From: Candidatus Aminicenantota bacterium
GTDB lineage: Bacteria > Acidobacteriota > Aminicenantia > Aminicenantales > UBA4085
Length of the DNA: 36,106 nt
Assembly (NCBI GenBank): GCA_030691735.1
Contig: JAUYDS010000120.1
Coordinates: 1-36,106 of the forward strand
Direction: 5' to 3'
Shown: positions 28,134-36,106 of the stretch, in pieces
Layout: each line of letters begins with the position of its first letter
Position numbering within the stretch: the first letter of the stretch is position 1
Position numbers and translations under genes: made by a program
Notes under the pieces: model-generated
Database searches by the model: none
What the model was told of the DNA's origin: nothing
Seen by the model: the letters and a program-made list of their open reading frames with translations, nothing else

Positions 28134-29314
28134 GCCAGCCTCCAGTTCTTGGGGATGAGCCGGATCCCGTCACCGTAGGTCTTGAACCAACGGGCGTCGG
28201 CGGCGGGGTCCTCGCCGATGACGAGCCCGTCCGGAACGATCGAGTTCTTGTCGACGATCGTTTTTTTCAAGCGGGCCCCTCGGCCGATCTGGGCTCCGGC
28301 GAAGACGATCGAATCCTGGATGAGGGCGTCCTCGCCGATCTGGACAATAGGCGAGAGGATCGAGGAGCGGATCTCGGCACGGTGGACTCGGCAGCCCGCT
28401 CCGATGATCGATCTTTGGACCGTGCTTCGGTCGATGAATGCCGGCGGGAACTGCCCCTGATAGGTCCGCAGCGGCCAGGCCGCGTCGTGGATATCGAAGG
28501 GCGGGGCGGAGGCCAGGAAAGCCATGTTGGATTTCCAGTACGCGTCGATGGTGCCGATATCCTCCCAGTAGCCTTGGTAAGGGTAGGCGTAGACCTGGTG
28601 ATCCAGGATCAGGCGCGGGAGGATGTCCTTGCCGAAATCATGGCTGCTCTTCGGGTTCTTGGCGTCCTGCATCAGGGCCCGGATCAGATTGGACGTTTTG
28701 AAGATATAAATGCCCATCGAGGCGAGGGTCAGGTTTTCGTCCGAAGGGAGGGCCGGCGGGTTTTTCGGCTTTTCCAGGAATTCCGTGATCCGCCGGTCCG
28801 CCTCGATCCGCATGACGCCGAACCGGCGCCCTTCCGCGCGGGGTACCGGCTTGGCCAGGACGACCACGTCGGCCTTCGTGTCGCTGAAGAAGCGGAGCAT
28901 CTGCCGGTAATCCGCCTTATAGACATGATCGCCCGAGAGGACCAGGACCACCTCGGGATTCTCCTGCTGGATCGTGTAGATGTTCTGGAACACGGCGTCG
29001 GCCGTCCCTTCGTACCAGCGGTCCCCCACCCGGCCCTGGGCGGGGAGCGAGATGACGTAGCCGCGGCTCTCGGGATGGAAGATGTTCCAGCCGTTGCGCA
29101 GATGGCGCTCGAGCGACAGCGATTTGTACTGGGTCAGGAGGGCGATCTTGCGCAGGCCCGAATTCAGGCAGTTGGAAAGGCTGAAATCGATGATCCGATA
29201 GGTCCCCAGGAACGGGACGGACGGTTTGGCCCGGTCCCGGGTCAGAGGATAGAGGCGTGCGCCTTTTCCGCCGCAGAGGATCATGACGAGAGTTTTTTCA
29301 AAGATCTCGGCCAT
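28130..29314 (-). CDS. glgC: Glucose-1-phosphate adenylyltransferase
   Basis: ILCGGKGARLYPLTRDRAKPSVPFLGTYRIIDF, GTADAVFQN, EFLEKP, left-handed beta-helix C-terminus. Confidence 0.95.
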   Translation of the reverse strand: MAEIFEKTLVMILCGGKGARLYPLTRDRAKPSVPFLGTYRIIDFSLSNCLNSGLRKIALLTQYKSLSLERHLRNGWNIFHPESRGYVISLPAQGRVGDRWYEGTADAVFQNIYTIQQENPEVVLVLSGDHVYKADYRQMLRFFSDTKADVVVLAKPVPRAEGRRFGVMRIEADRRITEFLEKPKNPPALPSDENLTLASMGIYIFKTSNLIRALMQDAKNPKSSHDFGKDILPRLILDHQVYAYPYQGYWEDIGTIDAYWKSNMAFLASAPPFDIHDAAWPLRTYQGQFPPAFIDRSTVQRSIIGAGCRVHRAEIRSSILSPIVQIGEDALIQDSIVFAGAQIGRGARLKKTIVDKNSIVPDGLVIGEDPAADARWFKTYGDGIRLIPKNWRLA

Positions 29315-29331
29315 TGGCGCTGAGGTGCTCC

Positions 29332-31299
29332 TTATGATGATGTCGCAGCATCACGGTCGGACAGCCGGATATGGGCCACGAATTCCTCCTCTCCGGACAG
29401 GGTGAAATGCCACGCAGGAAGGAGGCAGAAACCTTGGTGAATTATATCATAGCCCTCCTCGGATTGGGAGAGCGTCCGAAGAGAAAAGGACCCGGGTTTC
29501 TTCGTCGGAAAGATCTCGAGCCGGAGACGGCCTCCGCAGAGCGTCGTCTCGACGGGGCCGATGGCGATCTCCTCCGGGATCTGATAAAAATTCCATTCGC
29601 TGGCGAAAAGAAGGTCGGCCGGTCGATCGGCGAGATTCTTGATCCGGTACCGGACGATGAGGTCTCGGCCTCTAACCTCGATCTCCTTATAAACCCGGAT
29701 GGGGAGGCTGTCTCCACCGATCCTGACCCGGCCTTCCCGGCGCAGGCGCAGGATCGTTCCTTGGACCTCGGGATCATAGGGGCGGTCGACGAAATCGCCC
29801 CGTTCTTCGTCGTCGCCCCGTTCGAACTTTTCGACCGACGTCTCCGGAGAAAAGAAATGGTCCAGGGCGCAGAAGCGCGGGCGCCGATCATAGCGGAACA
29901 GACGTTCGGAGCCCGCCGGAAATTCCTTGACCAACTCGTGGATGCTTTTGCCTTGTTCCGTCCCTTGAGGTTGACGGGAGTGATAGGACTCTTTGCGGCG
30001 CGACAGGACGTCGGTCAGGTTCCGGAACGATGGATAATGATCGATTTCGACGAGGCTTCCGCCGAAGGCCGGCTTGACGATCAGTCCGAAGGTCGAATCT
30101 CTCAAGATCTCCTCATCGCGGCCGTCCTGGTCATAATCCATCTTCCGCCAGCCGCTCTCGATCGCGGTCATCCGCTCGGCTTTTAACAGATGCTCGTAGG
30201 CGGCTTCGCGGAGATGCGGAAAGTAGATCCCGCCGAAAACGCCGTGCCAGGTGGCGTCATTGCATTGGCCTTTGTAGAGTTCACGTTTGGCCTCTTCGTC
30301 CGCGGTCCGGTTCACCTGGCGCGAGACCAGGACCATGCGCTTGTTCAACAGATTGGATTCGGGATATTTGAGGAAGAATTCGCGAAAGAACCCGCCCCGG
30401 AGGTAACGCCTCGCCTCCGGCGGGTTCTTGGCCTTGAGATCTTTGAAGACCGCGGCGTCCCGTGGTTCGAGGACCCACTCCATCATCTCCTCATAGGAAG
30501 CGGGAGGCAGATAGACCCGCCCCGCGGGAGGCCGGGCATCCAGGATTTCCGCGTAGGTGCAGGTTCGGATCTTTTTTTCTTTGAGAAAATCCAGGAACCG
30601 GACCAACCAGCCTTCCCCATAGACCCAGGTCTTCGTGCCCGGCCACAGCCCGAACTTCTCGCCGTCATCGCCGAGGATGGCCAGGCCGTTCTTCTCTTCG
30701 ATCTCCCGGAGATAAGTTTCGATATCGGCCGTCGCATGGAAGGGGATGAGATAGCGCAGCTTCTTGTCGATGGGAAAGAGCTTCAAAGAATAACCTTGGT
30801 CTTCCGTGACGTAATAAGAATGGATATCACCGATGCCGGCGTAGTGGAAGTGCTCTTCATCGAGGAGGGTGTATTCGATACCGGCCTGAGCCAAGGTGCG
30901 CGGCAGGGACGGCTCCCAGACCCGCTCCGTCAGCCAGATGCCGCGCGGCCGCGCCTGGAAATTCTCCTCGAGAAAGCGGGACATCATCCCGAGCTGTCCC
31001 AACCGGTCCTCCTCTGGGATGACGGTCAGGATGGGCTCGTAGAACCCGCCGCCGAGGAGCTCGACCTGGCCGCGGGAGACCATTTCTTTGAGGCTCTCCC
31101 AGCACTCCCCTTCTTTGTCCCGCATGTATTCCAGGAGCGGTCCGGAATAGTGGGCCGTGAACTTGACGTTCGGATGCGTCCGGAGCTCCCGAAGGAACGG
31201 ACGGTAGCAGTCCTCGAACGCTTGTTCGAACACGGAGACGAAATTGCCGACGGGCTGGTGGTTGTGGACTGCCAGAAGGAAGACGAGCGGATCACTCAT
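29332..31299 (-). CDS. GH57 alpha-amylase/4-alpha-glucanotransferase-type protein with DUF1925/DUF1926-like C-terminus
   Basis: AVHNHQPVGNF, GIWLTERVWEPSLPRTLAQAGIEYTLLDE, GDDGEKFGLWPGTK. Confidence 0.88.
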   Translation of the reverse strand: MSDPLVFLLAVHNHQPVGNFVSVFEQAFEDCYRPFLRELRTHPNVKFTAHYSGPLLEYMRDKEGECWESLKEMVSRGQVELLGGGFYEPILTVIPEEDRLGQLGMMSRFLEENFQARPRGIWLTERVWEPSLPRTLAQAGIEYTLLDEEHFHYAGIGDIHSYYVTEDQGYSLKLFPIDKKLRYLIPFHATADIETYLREIEEKNGLAILGDDGEKFGLWPGTKTWVYGEGWLVRFLDFLKEKKIRTCTYAEILDARPPAGRVYLPPASYEEMMEWVLEPRDAAVFKDLKAKNPPEARRYLRGGFFREFFLKYPESNLLNKRMVLVSRQVNRTADEEAKRELYKGQCNDATWHGVFGGIYFPHLREAAYEHLLKAERMTAIESGWRKMDYDQDGRDEEILRDSTFGLIVKPAFGGSLVEIDHYPSFRNLTDVLSRRKESYHSRQPQGTEQGKSIHELVKEFPAGSERLFRYDRRPRFCALDHFFSPETSVEKFERGDDEERGDFVDRPYDPEVQGTILRLRREGRVRIGGDSLPIRVYKEIEVRGRDLIVRYRIKNLADRPADLLFASEWNFYQIPEEIAIGPVETTLCGGRLRLEIFPTKKPGSFSLRTLSQSEEGYDIIHQGFCLLPAWHFTLSGEEEFVAHIRLSDRDAATSS

Positions 31300-32611
31300 C
31301 TCGGATCCCCGCTTGATGATAGGCTTCCCGGATGTAGCTGTCGAAAAGAAAAGCGAATTCCTCGGTGTGATCGTCGCCGAACCACCAGAACCAGTCCGAG
31401 CCTTCGGCGATCAGCAGCTCTTCGCTCGGACCGCAGGCCTGCCGGGCTCGGCTCAGAACGGCCCAGGCCTTGTTCTTGGCCGGCGATCCCGACCATTTCG
31501 AAAAATTTCCGAGCCAGGTCCCCGGCACGAGGGAGATCTCCCGGGACGGGGGGAATCGCTTGAGATAGTCATCGAAGAAGATCGGCGTCACGTCCTCGCG
31601 GTCCGTCAATCTCCCGAAAAATTCCCGGAGGAAAGGCACGCCGTTCCGGCGATAGCCTCCCCAGGCATTCTCGCCGTCGAGAGCGAGGACGACGATCGAC
31701 CGCTCGTCACAGTACGGCCGCCGCTCGTTCAATCTGCGGAGGAAATCGGTCACCGCGTCCTCTTCGTTCCAGCTCTGGTATTCGAATCCGATGAGGTCGG
31801 ACAGCAGCCGGTCTCGGAAGAAGATGCTGAGACCCTCCGCGCGGCAGGGCATATAGAGCTTCTTCAGGTCATATGGACCGTCCAGGCTCTTCCAGAGGAT
31901 GTTCTCGTCAGTCACGGCGAAGACGAAGCCGGCTTCGGCGATGGCCGCGGCGACCTCCCGGCTCATCCCCCCTTCGGAAGGCCAAAGGCCACGGGGAAGA
32001 TCCCCGAAGACGTCCTTGAACCGTTGGCGGCCTCGCTGGATCTGTTCTTTGCCGTCTCCGGCCTGACGGAAGGAGGCTTCGGGTTTCTCGGGCCCGGCCG
32101 CGTCCGAATCGAAGATCATCGGCAGGAGCGGGTGGTAATACGGGGTGACCGTCAGCTCGGTTTTGCCCTCACGGCTCAGCCGGACCCAGGACGGGATCAG
32201 ATCTTGCTGGATCCTCTTCTGCCGGTCGAGAAGCTCGAACTTATCGGTGGCGATCGCGTCGATGGGGGAAAAGAACGATTCAAGCGCTTTCTGCTGGAGC
32301 GTCATCGGGCGCGTTTCTTCAGGCGCGAATTTACGCAAGCGATCGATCTCGATGGGCCCCAGGCGGTCGGGCGGGACCTCCAGGGCCAACTGAAAGGGAT
32401 CGAGGGCCGAGCCTTTCGCGTAATCCTCGATCTGGTCCAGGAGACAGGGGACAAAATTGAAGGTGCAGGGAAAACCCGTCTCTTCGACTAGGCGGGCCAT
32501 CTGATGGTAGTTCTTGGTCGCGTGGTAGTTGACCCAGGGCAGCACGTAGGCGCGGCTCCGCGGCCGGCGGTAGATGGGTTGATGAAAATGCCAAAGGATC
32601 GCCAGATACAT
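31292..32611 (-). CDS. GH57 family glycoside hydrolase (alpha-amylase-like)
   Basis: LWHFHQPIYRR, GLWPSEGGMSREVAAAIAEAGF, VVLALDGENAWGGYRRNG. Confidence 0.9.
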   Translation of the reverse strand: MYLAILWHFHQPIYRRPRSRAYVLPWVNYHATKNYHQMARLVEETGFPCTFNFVPCLLDQIEDYAKGSALDPFQLALEVPPDRLGPIEIDRLRKFAPEETRPMTLQQKALESFFSPIDAIATDKFELLDRQKRIQQDLIPSWVRLSREGKTELTVTPYYHPLLPMIFDSDAAGPEKPEASFRQAGDGKEQIQRGRQRFKDVFGDLPRGLWPSEGGMSREVAAAIAEAGFVFAVTDENILWKSLDGPYDLKKLYMPCRAEGLSIFFRDRLLSDLIGFEYQSWNEEDAVTDFLRRLNERRPYCDERSIVVLALDGENAWGGYRRNGVPFLREFFGRLTDREDVTPIFFDDYLKRFPPSREISLVPGTWLGNFSKWSGSPAKNKAWAVLSRARQACGPSEELLIAEGSDWFWWFGDDHTEEFAFLFDSYIREAYHQAGIRDE

Positions 32612-32645
32612 CGCTTAATTTCCTTTTTGAATCGATCGAATGAAG

Positions 32646-33125
32646 CTAGCCCGCCTTCCTTTTGAGCTTGGAAAACAGCCAATTTTTGTCCTTGGGGTCC
32701 CGGCTTTTGAGCTTGATCAGGCAATAGGCTCCCTTCAATTTTTTTCCGTGGATCTCGAAGACGCGTTTCGCGGCGGCGGTTTCCAAGGGATCGTAGGTCC
32801 CCCGGTCCCAGATCTCGACCTTCCCTGCCCCATACTCGGGTTCGGGGATCGTCCCTTCGAAGTTGGCGTACTCGAGCGTATGGTCTTCGACGCTGACGGC
32901 CAGCCGGCGGACGCCCTCTTTGGTCGGGGGCTCTTTGGGGACGGCCCAGCTTTTCAAGACGCCGCTCTCCTCCAGCCTCAGGTCCCAGTGGAGATGGCGG
33001 GCTTGGTGGCGCTGAATGACATAAATCAAGCCTCCCTCCGTCCCGGTTCCCTTTTTGGGCGCGGACGGCCTGGGTTCAGGGGTCCTGTCGAATTTTCGTT
33101 TTTTCTTGTATTCCTTGAGGCTCAT
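32646..33125 (-). CDS. Stand-alone LigD-type DNA 3'-phosphoesterase domain protein (start at 33125 preferred)
   Basis: IYVIQRHQARHLHWDLRLEESGVLKSWAVPKEP, EYANFEGTIPEPEYGAGKVEIWDRGTY; no ligase or polymerase domain. Confidence 0.88.
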   Translation of the reverse strand: MSLKEYKKKRKFDRTPEPRPSAPKKGTGTEGGLIYVIQRHQARHLHWDLRLEESGVLKSWAVPKEPPTKEGVRRLAVSVEDHTLEYANFEGTIPEPEYGAGKVEIWDRGTYDPLETAAAKRVFEIHGKKLKGAYCLIKLKSRDPKDKNWLFSKLKRKAG

Positions 33126-33154
33126 GGCAGTCGAGGAGGGTCTCTCGGCGAGTT

Positions 33155-34246
33155 TTATCGGTGCAGGAAACAGCGTTCGCAATCGACTTCGCCCGGCCGG
33201 CGCGTGACGATCATCGCCAGCCCCAGTTCGTCCGCCTTGGCGATGACCTCGTCGTCCTTGACCGAGCCGAGAGGATAGATGATCGCTGTGATGCCGTGCC
33301 GTGCGGCGAGTTCGACGACGTCGGAAAAGGGCATGAAGGCGTCCGAAGCGAGGACGCACCCTTCGGGCCCGTATCCGCGCCGCGACAGTCGGATGGCGTC
33401 TTCGGCCGAGTCGATCCGGCTCCGCTGACCCGAGCCGATACCGTGAACCTTGTCGGCTTTGCCGATGACGACCGCGTTGGAACGGGTGAAGCCGGCGATC
33501 GTCCAATTGAAAATGGCGGCCTGGAGCTCTTCGGCCGTCGGTTTCCGTCGGGAGACGACGTCGACGGACTCCGGCGAGACGATCTTTGAATCGAACCGCT
33601 TCTGGACGAGCAGCCCTCCCGAAACCCGCTTGAACTCGAGGCCGTTGTCTACGGCGGGCTCGTCGAGTGGCGCTCCCATCTTCACGACGCGGAGCGGTTT
33701 TCGCGTCGCCAGGACCTCAAGAGACTCCGGCAGGAAGTCCGGGGCGTAAACGACCTCGATGTTCCGCGGGCTTTCGACGAGGAGGCGGGCCAGGCCGGCA
33801 CCGATGGGGTAGTTGAAGACGTTGACGCTGCCGAAGTTGGAGAGAGGATCGCACTTCCAGGCTTTTTCGAACGTCTCTTCCGGCGCGTCGCCGAGAGCGA
33901 CGCCGCTCGGCATCTCGTGCTTGATGAGCGCGCACACGTGTTTATTCGGGTGGATCTCCGTCAGCTTCTTCGCCAAACGCTGGCCGAGGTCCATGTCGCC
34001 GACGTTGATATAGCCTAAGCCCTTGCTACCTTCCTGGAGGACCTCCAGAGTCGCCATGTTCGGACCGGAGGCCTTTTCCTCGACATAGAACGCGGCCGGA
34101 TAGCCGGGGTTCTCCCCGTAGCGCATGGACAGGCGCTTCAAGAACTTCTTTCCGCCGAAATCCATGAGCTCCGGGAAATCCTCCTTGATTTTCGTGAAGT
34201 ATTGTTTCCGGGCCGATGCGTCGGGCTTTTCCTTGCTCATCTCCAT
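33155..34246 (-). CDS. AICAR transformylase-type protein (PurH C-terminal domain only)
   Basis: RYGENPGYPAAFYVE, KHEMPSGVALGDAPEETFEKAWKCDPLSNFGSV, GIGSGQRSRIDSAEDAI, LASDAFMPFSDVVELAARHGITAIIYPLGSVKDDEVI. Confidence 0.85.
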   Translation of the reverse strand: MEMSKEKPDASARKQYFTKIKEDFPELMDFGGKKFLKRLSMRYGENPGYPAAFYVEEKASGPNMATLEVLQEGSKGLGYINVGDMDLGQRLAKKLTEIHPNKHVCALIKHEMPSGVALGDAPEETFEKAWKCDPLSNFGSVNVFNYPIGAGLARLLVESPRNIEVVYAPDFLPESLEVLATRKPLRVVKMGAPLDEPAVDNGLEFKRVSGGLLVQKRFDSKIVSPESVDVVSRRKPTAEELQAAIFNWTIAGFTRSNAVVIGKADKVHGIGSGQRSRIDSAEDAIRLSRRGYGPEGCVLASDAFMPFSDVVELAARHGITAIIYPLGSVKDDEVIAKADELGLAMIVTRRPGEVDCERCFLHR

Positions 34247-34971
34247 GTCCTTTCGTCACGATTGATGATGTGCAGGCGATGGTCCTTCATGTCCGAGGCC
34301 TTGGCGAAAGCGCAAACCACGGCCACCCGGAAGTCGTTCCCTCCCGGCCGGGACCCGAGAGACTCGTAGACCGCCTCGGCCATGGCTTTGGCCGAGGTCT
34401 CTTGAAGGTCGAGATCGATCGGCTCGCCAAGAAATGAGGGCAGAGGGTCCTTGTTCTCGCCCCCGTAGGTCGAGATCATCTTGCCTTTTCCGGGGGTCAA
34501 GGGCAGCTCGAAAAAAGAGCGCAGCGCCTCGCCATCGGCCTCCCTCCGGATCACGCTGAGGGCCGCCCGTTTCGAGGGCAGGATGCAGCCGCTGATCCGG
34601 GGCGTGAAGATGGGCGCATCCGGTTCGTAGGTCCAGTTCTTCATGCCTGAATCTAGGATTTGGATGGGGCTTCCTTGTCCCTGCGGATCGATATCGGCCG
34701 TCTGCTTGCCGTTGCTGACGGCGATCCCGGCTCCGAAGATGAGCGCGGGATAGACGAGCAGGTCGGGATTTCCCTTTTTCAGGACCTCAGGATCGGTCGG
34801 CTTCGTCCAGACGGCATTCCCCTCGGCGACGAGCTTTCGCGCCTGGCTCGAAGGCGAGCGGCCGGTGATGGCATAGATCACGATATTGAACGCTCCGGAC
34901 ACGTCCCGGCCGACGGCGATCAGCCGTCCCGGATAGGTCATTCGCTTCAGGCAGGCCAGCGGCTGTCTCAT
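34237..34971 (-). CDS. PurO-like IMP cyclohydrolase family protein (start at 34971 preferred over 35010)
   Basis: YPGRLIAVGRDVSGAFNIVIYAITGRSPSSQAR, PALIFGAGIAVSNGKQTADI; overlaps the AICAR transformylase gene by 10 bp. Confidence 0.7.
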   Translation of the reverse strand: MRQPLACLKRMTYPGRLIAVGRDVSGAFNIVIYAITGRSPSSQARKLVAEGNAVWTKPTDPEVLKKGNPDLLVYPALIFGAGIAVSNGKQTADIDPQGQGSPIQILDSGMKNWTYEPDAPIFTPRISGCILPSKRAALSVIRREADGEALRSFFELPLTPGKGKMISTYGGENKDPLPSFLGEPIDLDLQETSAKAMAEAVYESLGSRPGGNDFRVAVVCAFAKASDMKDHRLHIINRDERTWR

Positions 34972-35020
34972 CCCGTCTCCTTCCTTATCGATAGCCCCTA
35001 TAGATACCATAGCGGATTCA

Positions 35021-35049
35021 TTGAAGTCAAAACGCCTTTGGGCTAGAAT
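35021..35049 (+). promoter_or_regulatory. Sigma70-like promoter for the LOG-family gene
   Basis: TTGAAG (35021-35026), 17-nt spacer, TAGAAT (35044-35049). Confidence 0.55.
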
Positions 35050-35073
35050 GGGCTATCCAGGAACGAGGACGAC

Positions 35074-35826
35074 ATGGACGACATCACCATTCCCCCGAAG
35101 GCGTATGAAAACCCCGAATTTTTGGCCTCTCCCGAAGCTCGGACGGTCCGGATCCTCAGCGAATACTTGGAGCCTCTGTCGCGATTCAAAAGGCTGAAGG
35201 TCAATTCGACGGTCCTTTTTCTCGGATCGTCCCTGGCCGGCGGCCGCGATAAGAACTCCCTCCTGAACAAATATTATTGGGAAGCGGAGGAATTGGCCTA
35301 TCGGATCACCCGGTGGGCCATTCCTTTGAAGCCCAAGGGCAAGAACTTCGTCGTCTGCACGGGCGCCGGCCCCGGGATGATGGAGGCCGCCAACCGCGGC
35401 GCGGCCAGGGCGGGCGGCAAGACGATCGGGATGAACATCGCCCTTCCTCGGGAACAGCGGCCGAACGCCTACATCTCGCCCGAACTGGCTTTCGTTTTCC
35501 ATTACTTTTTCATGCGCAAGTTCTGGCTGATCTCCCGGGCCAAGGCGGTGATTGCGTTTCCCGGCGGTTATGGAACGCTCGACGAACTCTTCGAGATGCT
35601 GACCCTCGTCCAGACGGGAAAGATCGACCGCGAGGATGTCTTCATCATTCTCTACGGCGAGGCGTATTGGAGGAAGGTCCTGAATTTCGAGGCACTGATC
35701 AAGGCCGGGACGATCACGCCGGATGACGCGGGCTTGTTCACGTTCTTTTCCGATCCCAGCAAGGCTTTTGCCTTTCTCAAGAAAAAATTGATGAAGTTCT
35801 GCCGGATCCTCGGTCCTACGATCTGA
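35074..35826 (+). CDS. LOG-family (TIGR00730-type) putative nucleotide 5'-monophosphate phosphoribohydrolase
   Basis: VCTGAGPGMMEAANRGAARAGGKTIGMNI and PGGYGTLDELFEMLTLVQTGKI. Confidence 0.9.
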   Translation: MDDITIPPKAYENPEFLASPEARTVRILSEYLEPLSRFKRLKVNSTVLFLGSSLAGGRDKNSLLNKYYWEAEELAYRITRWAIPLKPKGKNFVVCTGAGPGMMEAANRGAARAGGKTIGMNIALPREQRPNAYISPELAFVFHYFFMRKFWLISRAKAVIAFPGGYGTLDELFEMLTLVQTGKIDREDVFIILYGEAYWRKVLNFEALIKAGTITPDDAGLFTFFSDPSKAFAFLKKKLMKFCRILGPTI

Positions 35827-35965
35827 CGATCACCCAAAGCTCCTCCCGCGGCTTGACCGATTCGTTCCCGGAATGTCGGAAAAATCCCCACGCAGACGCG
35901 GCCACGGCGATAAGCAGTCGCAGATCAAGGATCCCGGGGGATAGACTTTTTGTCGTCCCGTCGAT
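35816..35965 (-). pseudogene. Possible C-terminal coding fragment truncated by repeat copy 2
   Basis: Minus frame reads IDGTTKSLSPGILDLRLLIAVAASAWGFFRHSGNESVKPREELWVIVRS-stop; no clear start; upstream frame hits TGA inside the repeat. Confidence 0.3.
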
Positions 35966-36106
35966 CCACGGCGGCCGGGGTGGCGGCAGGGGCCCCAGGC
36001 TTTGTCTGGGGATCCGTTTCCGCCGTACTCAGCCGCGTATTTACATCGCGGGTGAGTGCCCCGGGCTTTGCCCGGGGGTCCACTTCCGCCGCGAAGGCTC
36101 GTCCCT
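35965..36106. repeat. 142-bp dispersed repeat, copy 2 (may continue beyond the window)
   Basis: 138/142 identical, ungapped, to 9116-9257; hairpins at 35993-36011 and 36059-36077. Confidence 0.95.

Noticed and set aside
30190-31563. 457-aa plus-strand ORF opposite the GH57 gene
   Set aside because: Shadow ORF; the minus strand carries GH57 signature motifs
9116-36106. Interpretation of the whole 27-kb interval between repeat copies as one mobile island
   Set aside because: The interval contains ordinary chromosomal genes (glgA, glgC, galT, purine genes) and the repeat is more likely a multi-copy dispersed element; no integrase or conjugation genes seen
1-36106. CRISPR array or cas genes
   Set aside because: No regularly spaced short direct repeats and no Cas-like ORFs in the window

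Overview
The window is a high-GC bacterial chromosome segment. An Aminicenantes/Acidobacteriota-type source is a guess from gene content only. Left to right it contains: a protease-like/TPR protein; tRNA-Leu(TAG); a tig-clpP-clpX-lon-rho proteostasis cluster; a lower-GC island with an isolated parA-parB pair and palindromic elements; an APC permease plus corrinoid methyltransferase cluster (RACo-like ferredoxin/ASKHA protein, corrinoid protein, non-pyrrolysine MttB-family protein, stand-alone MetH-activation-like protein); a DUF6788-like small protein; an MBL/beta-CASP hydrolase; an RlmI-like methyltransferase; a Nudix protein; glgA; two outer-membrane-like proteins; a tightly packed glycogen/alpha-glucan operon (GH57, GH57, glgC, histidine kinase, receiver-only regulator, galT); a LigD-type 3'-phosphoesterase; a split AICAR transformylase / PurO-like pair; and a LOG-family protein. 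The most notable structures outside genes are: (i) a 142-bp dispersed direct repeat (9116-9257 and 35965-36106, 138/142 identical) built from two hairpin units with internal covariation; (ii) a double-hairpin element at about 11619-11711 resembling IS200/IS605-type ends without a transposase; (iii) a 16-bp perfect palindrome just upstream of parA; and (iv) back-to-back, apparently leaderless glgA/Nudix promoters sharing a -35 region. The best candidate for an under-described system is the compact permease/corrinoid methyltransferase cluster, which has no visible pterin methyltransferase partner. All assignments come from reading the sequence; no database search was run.
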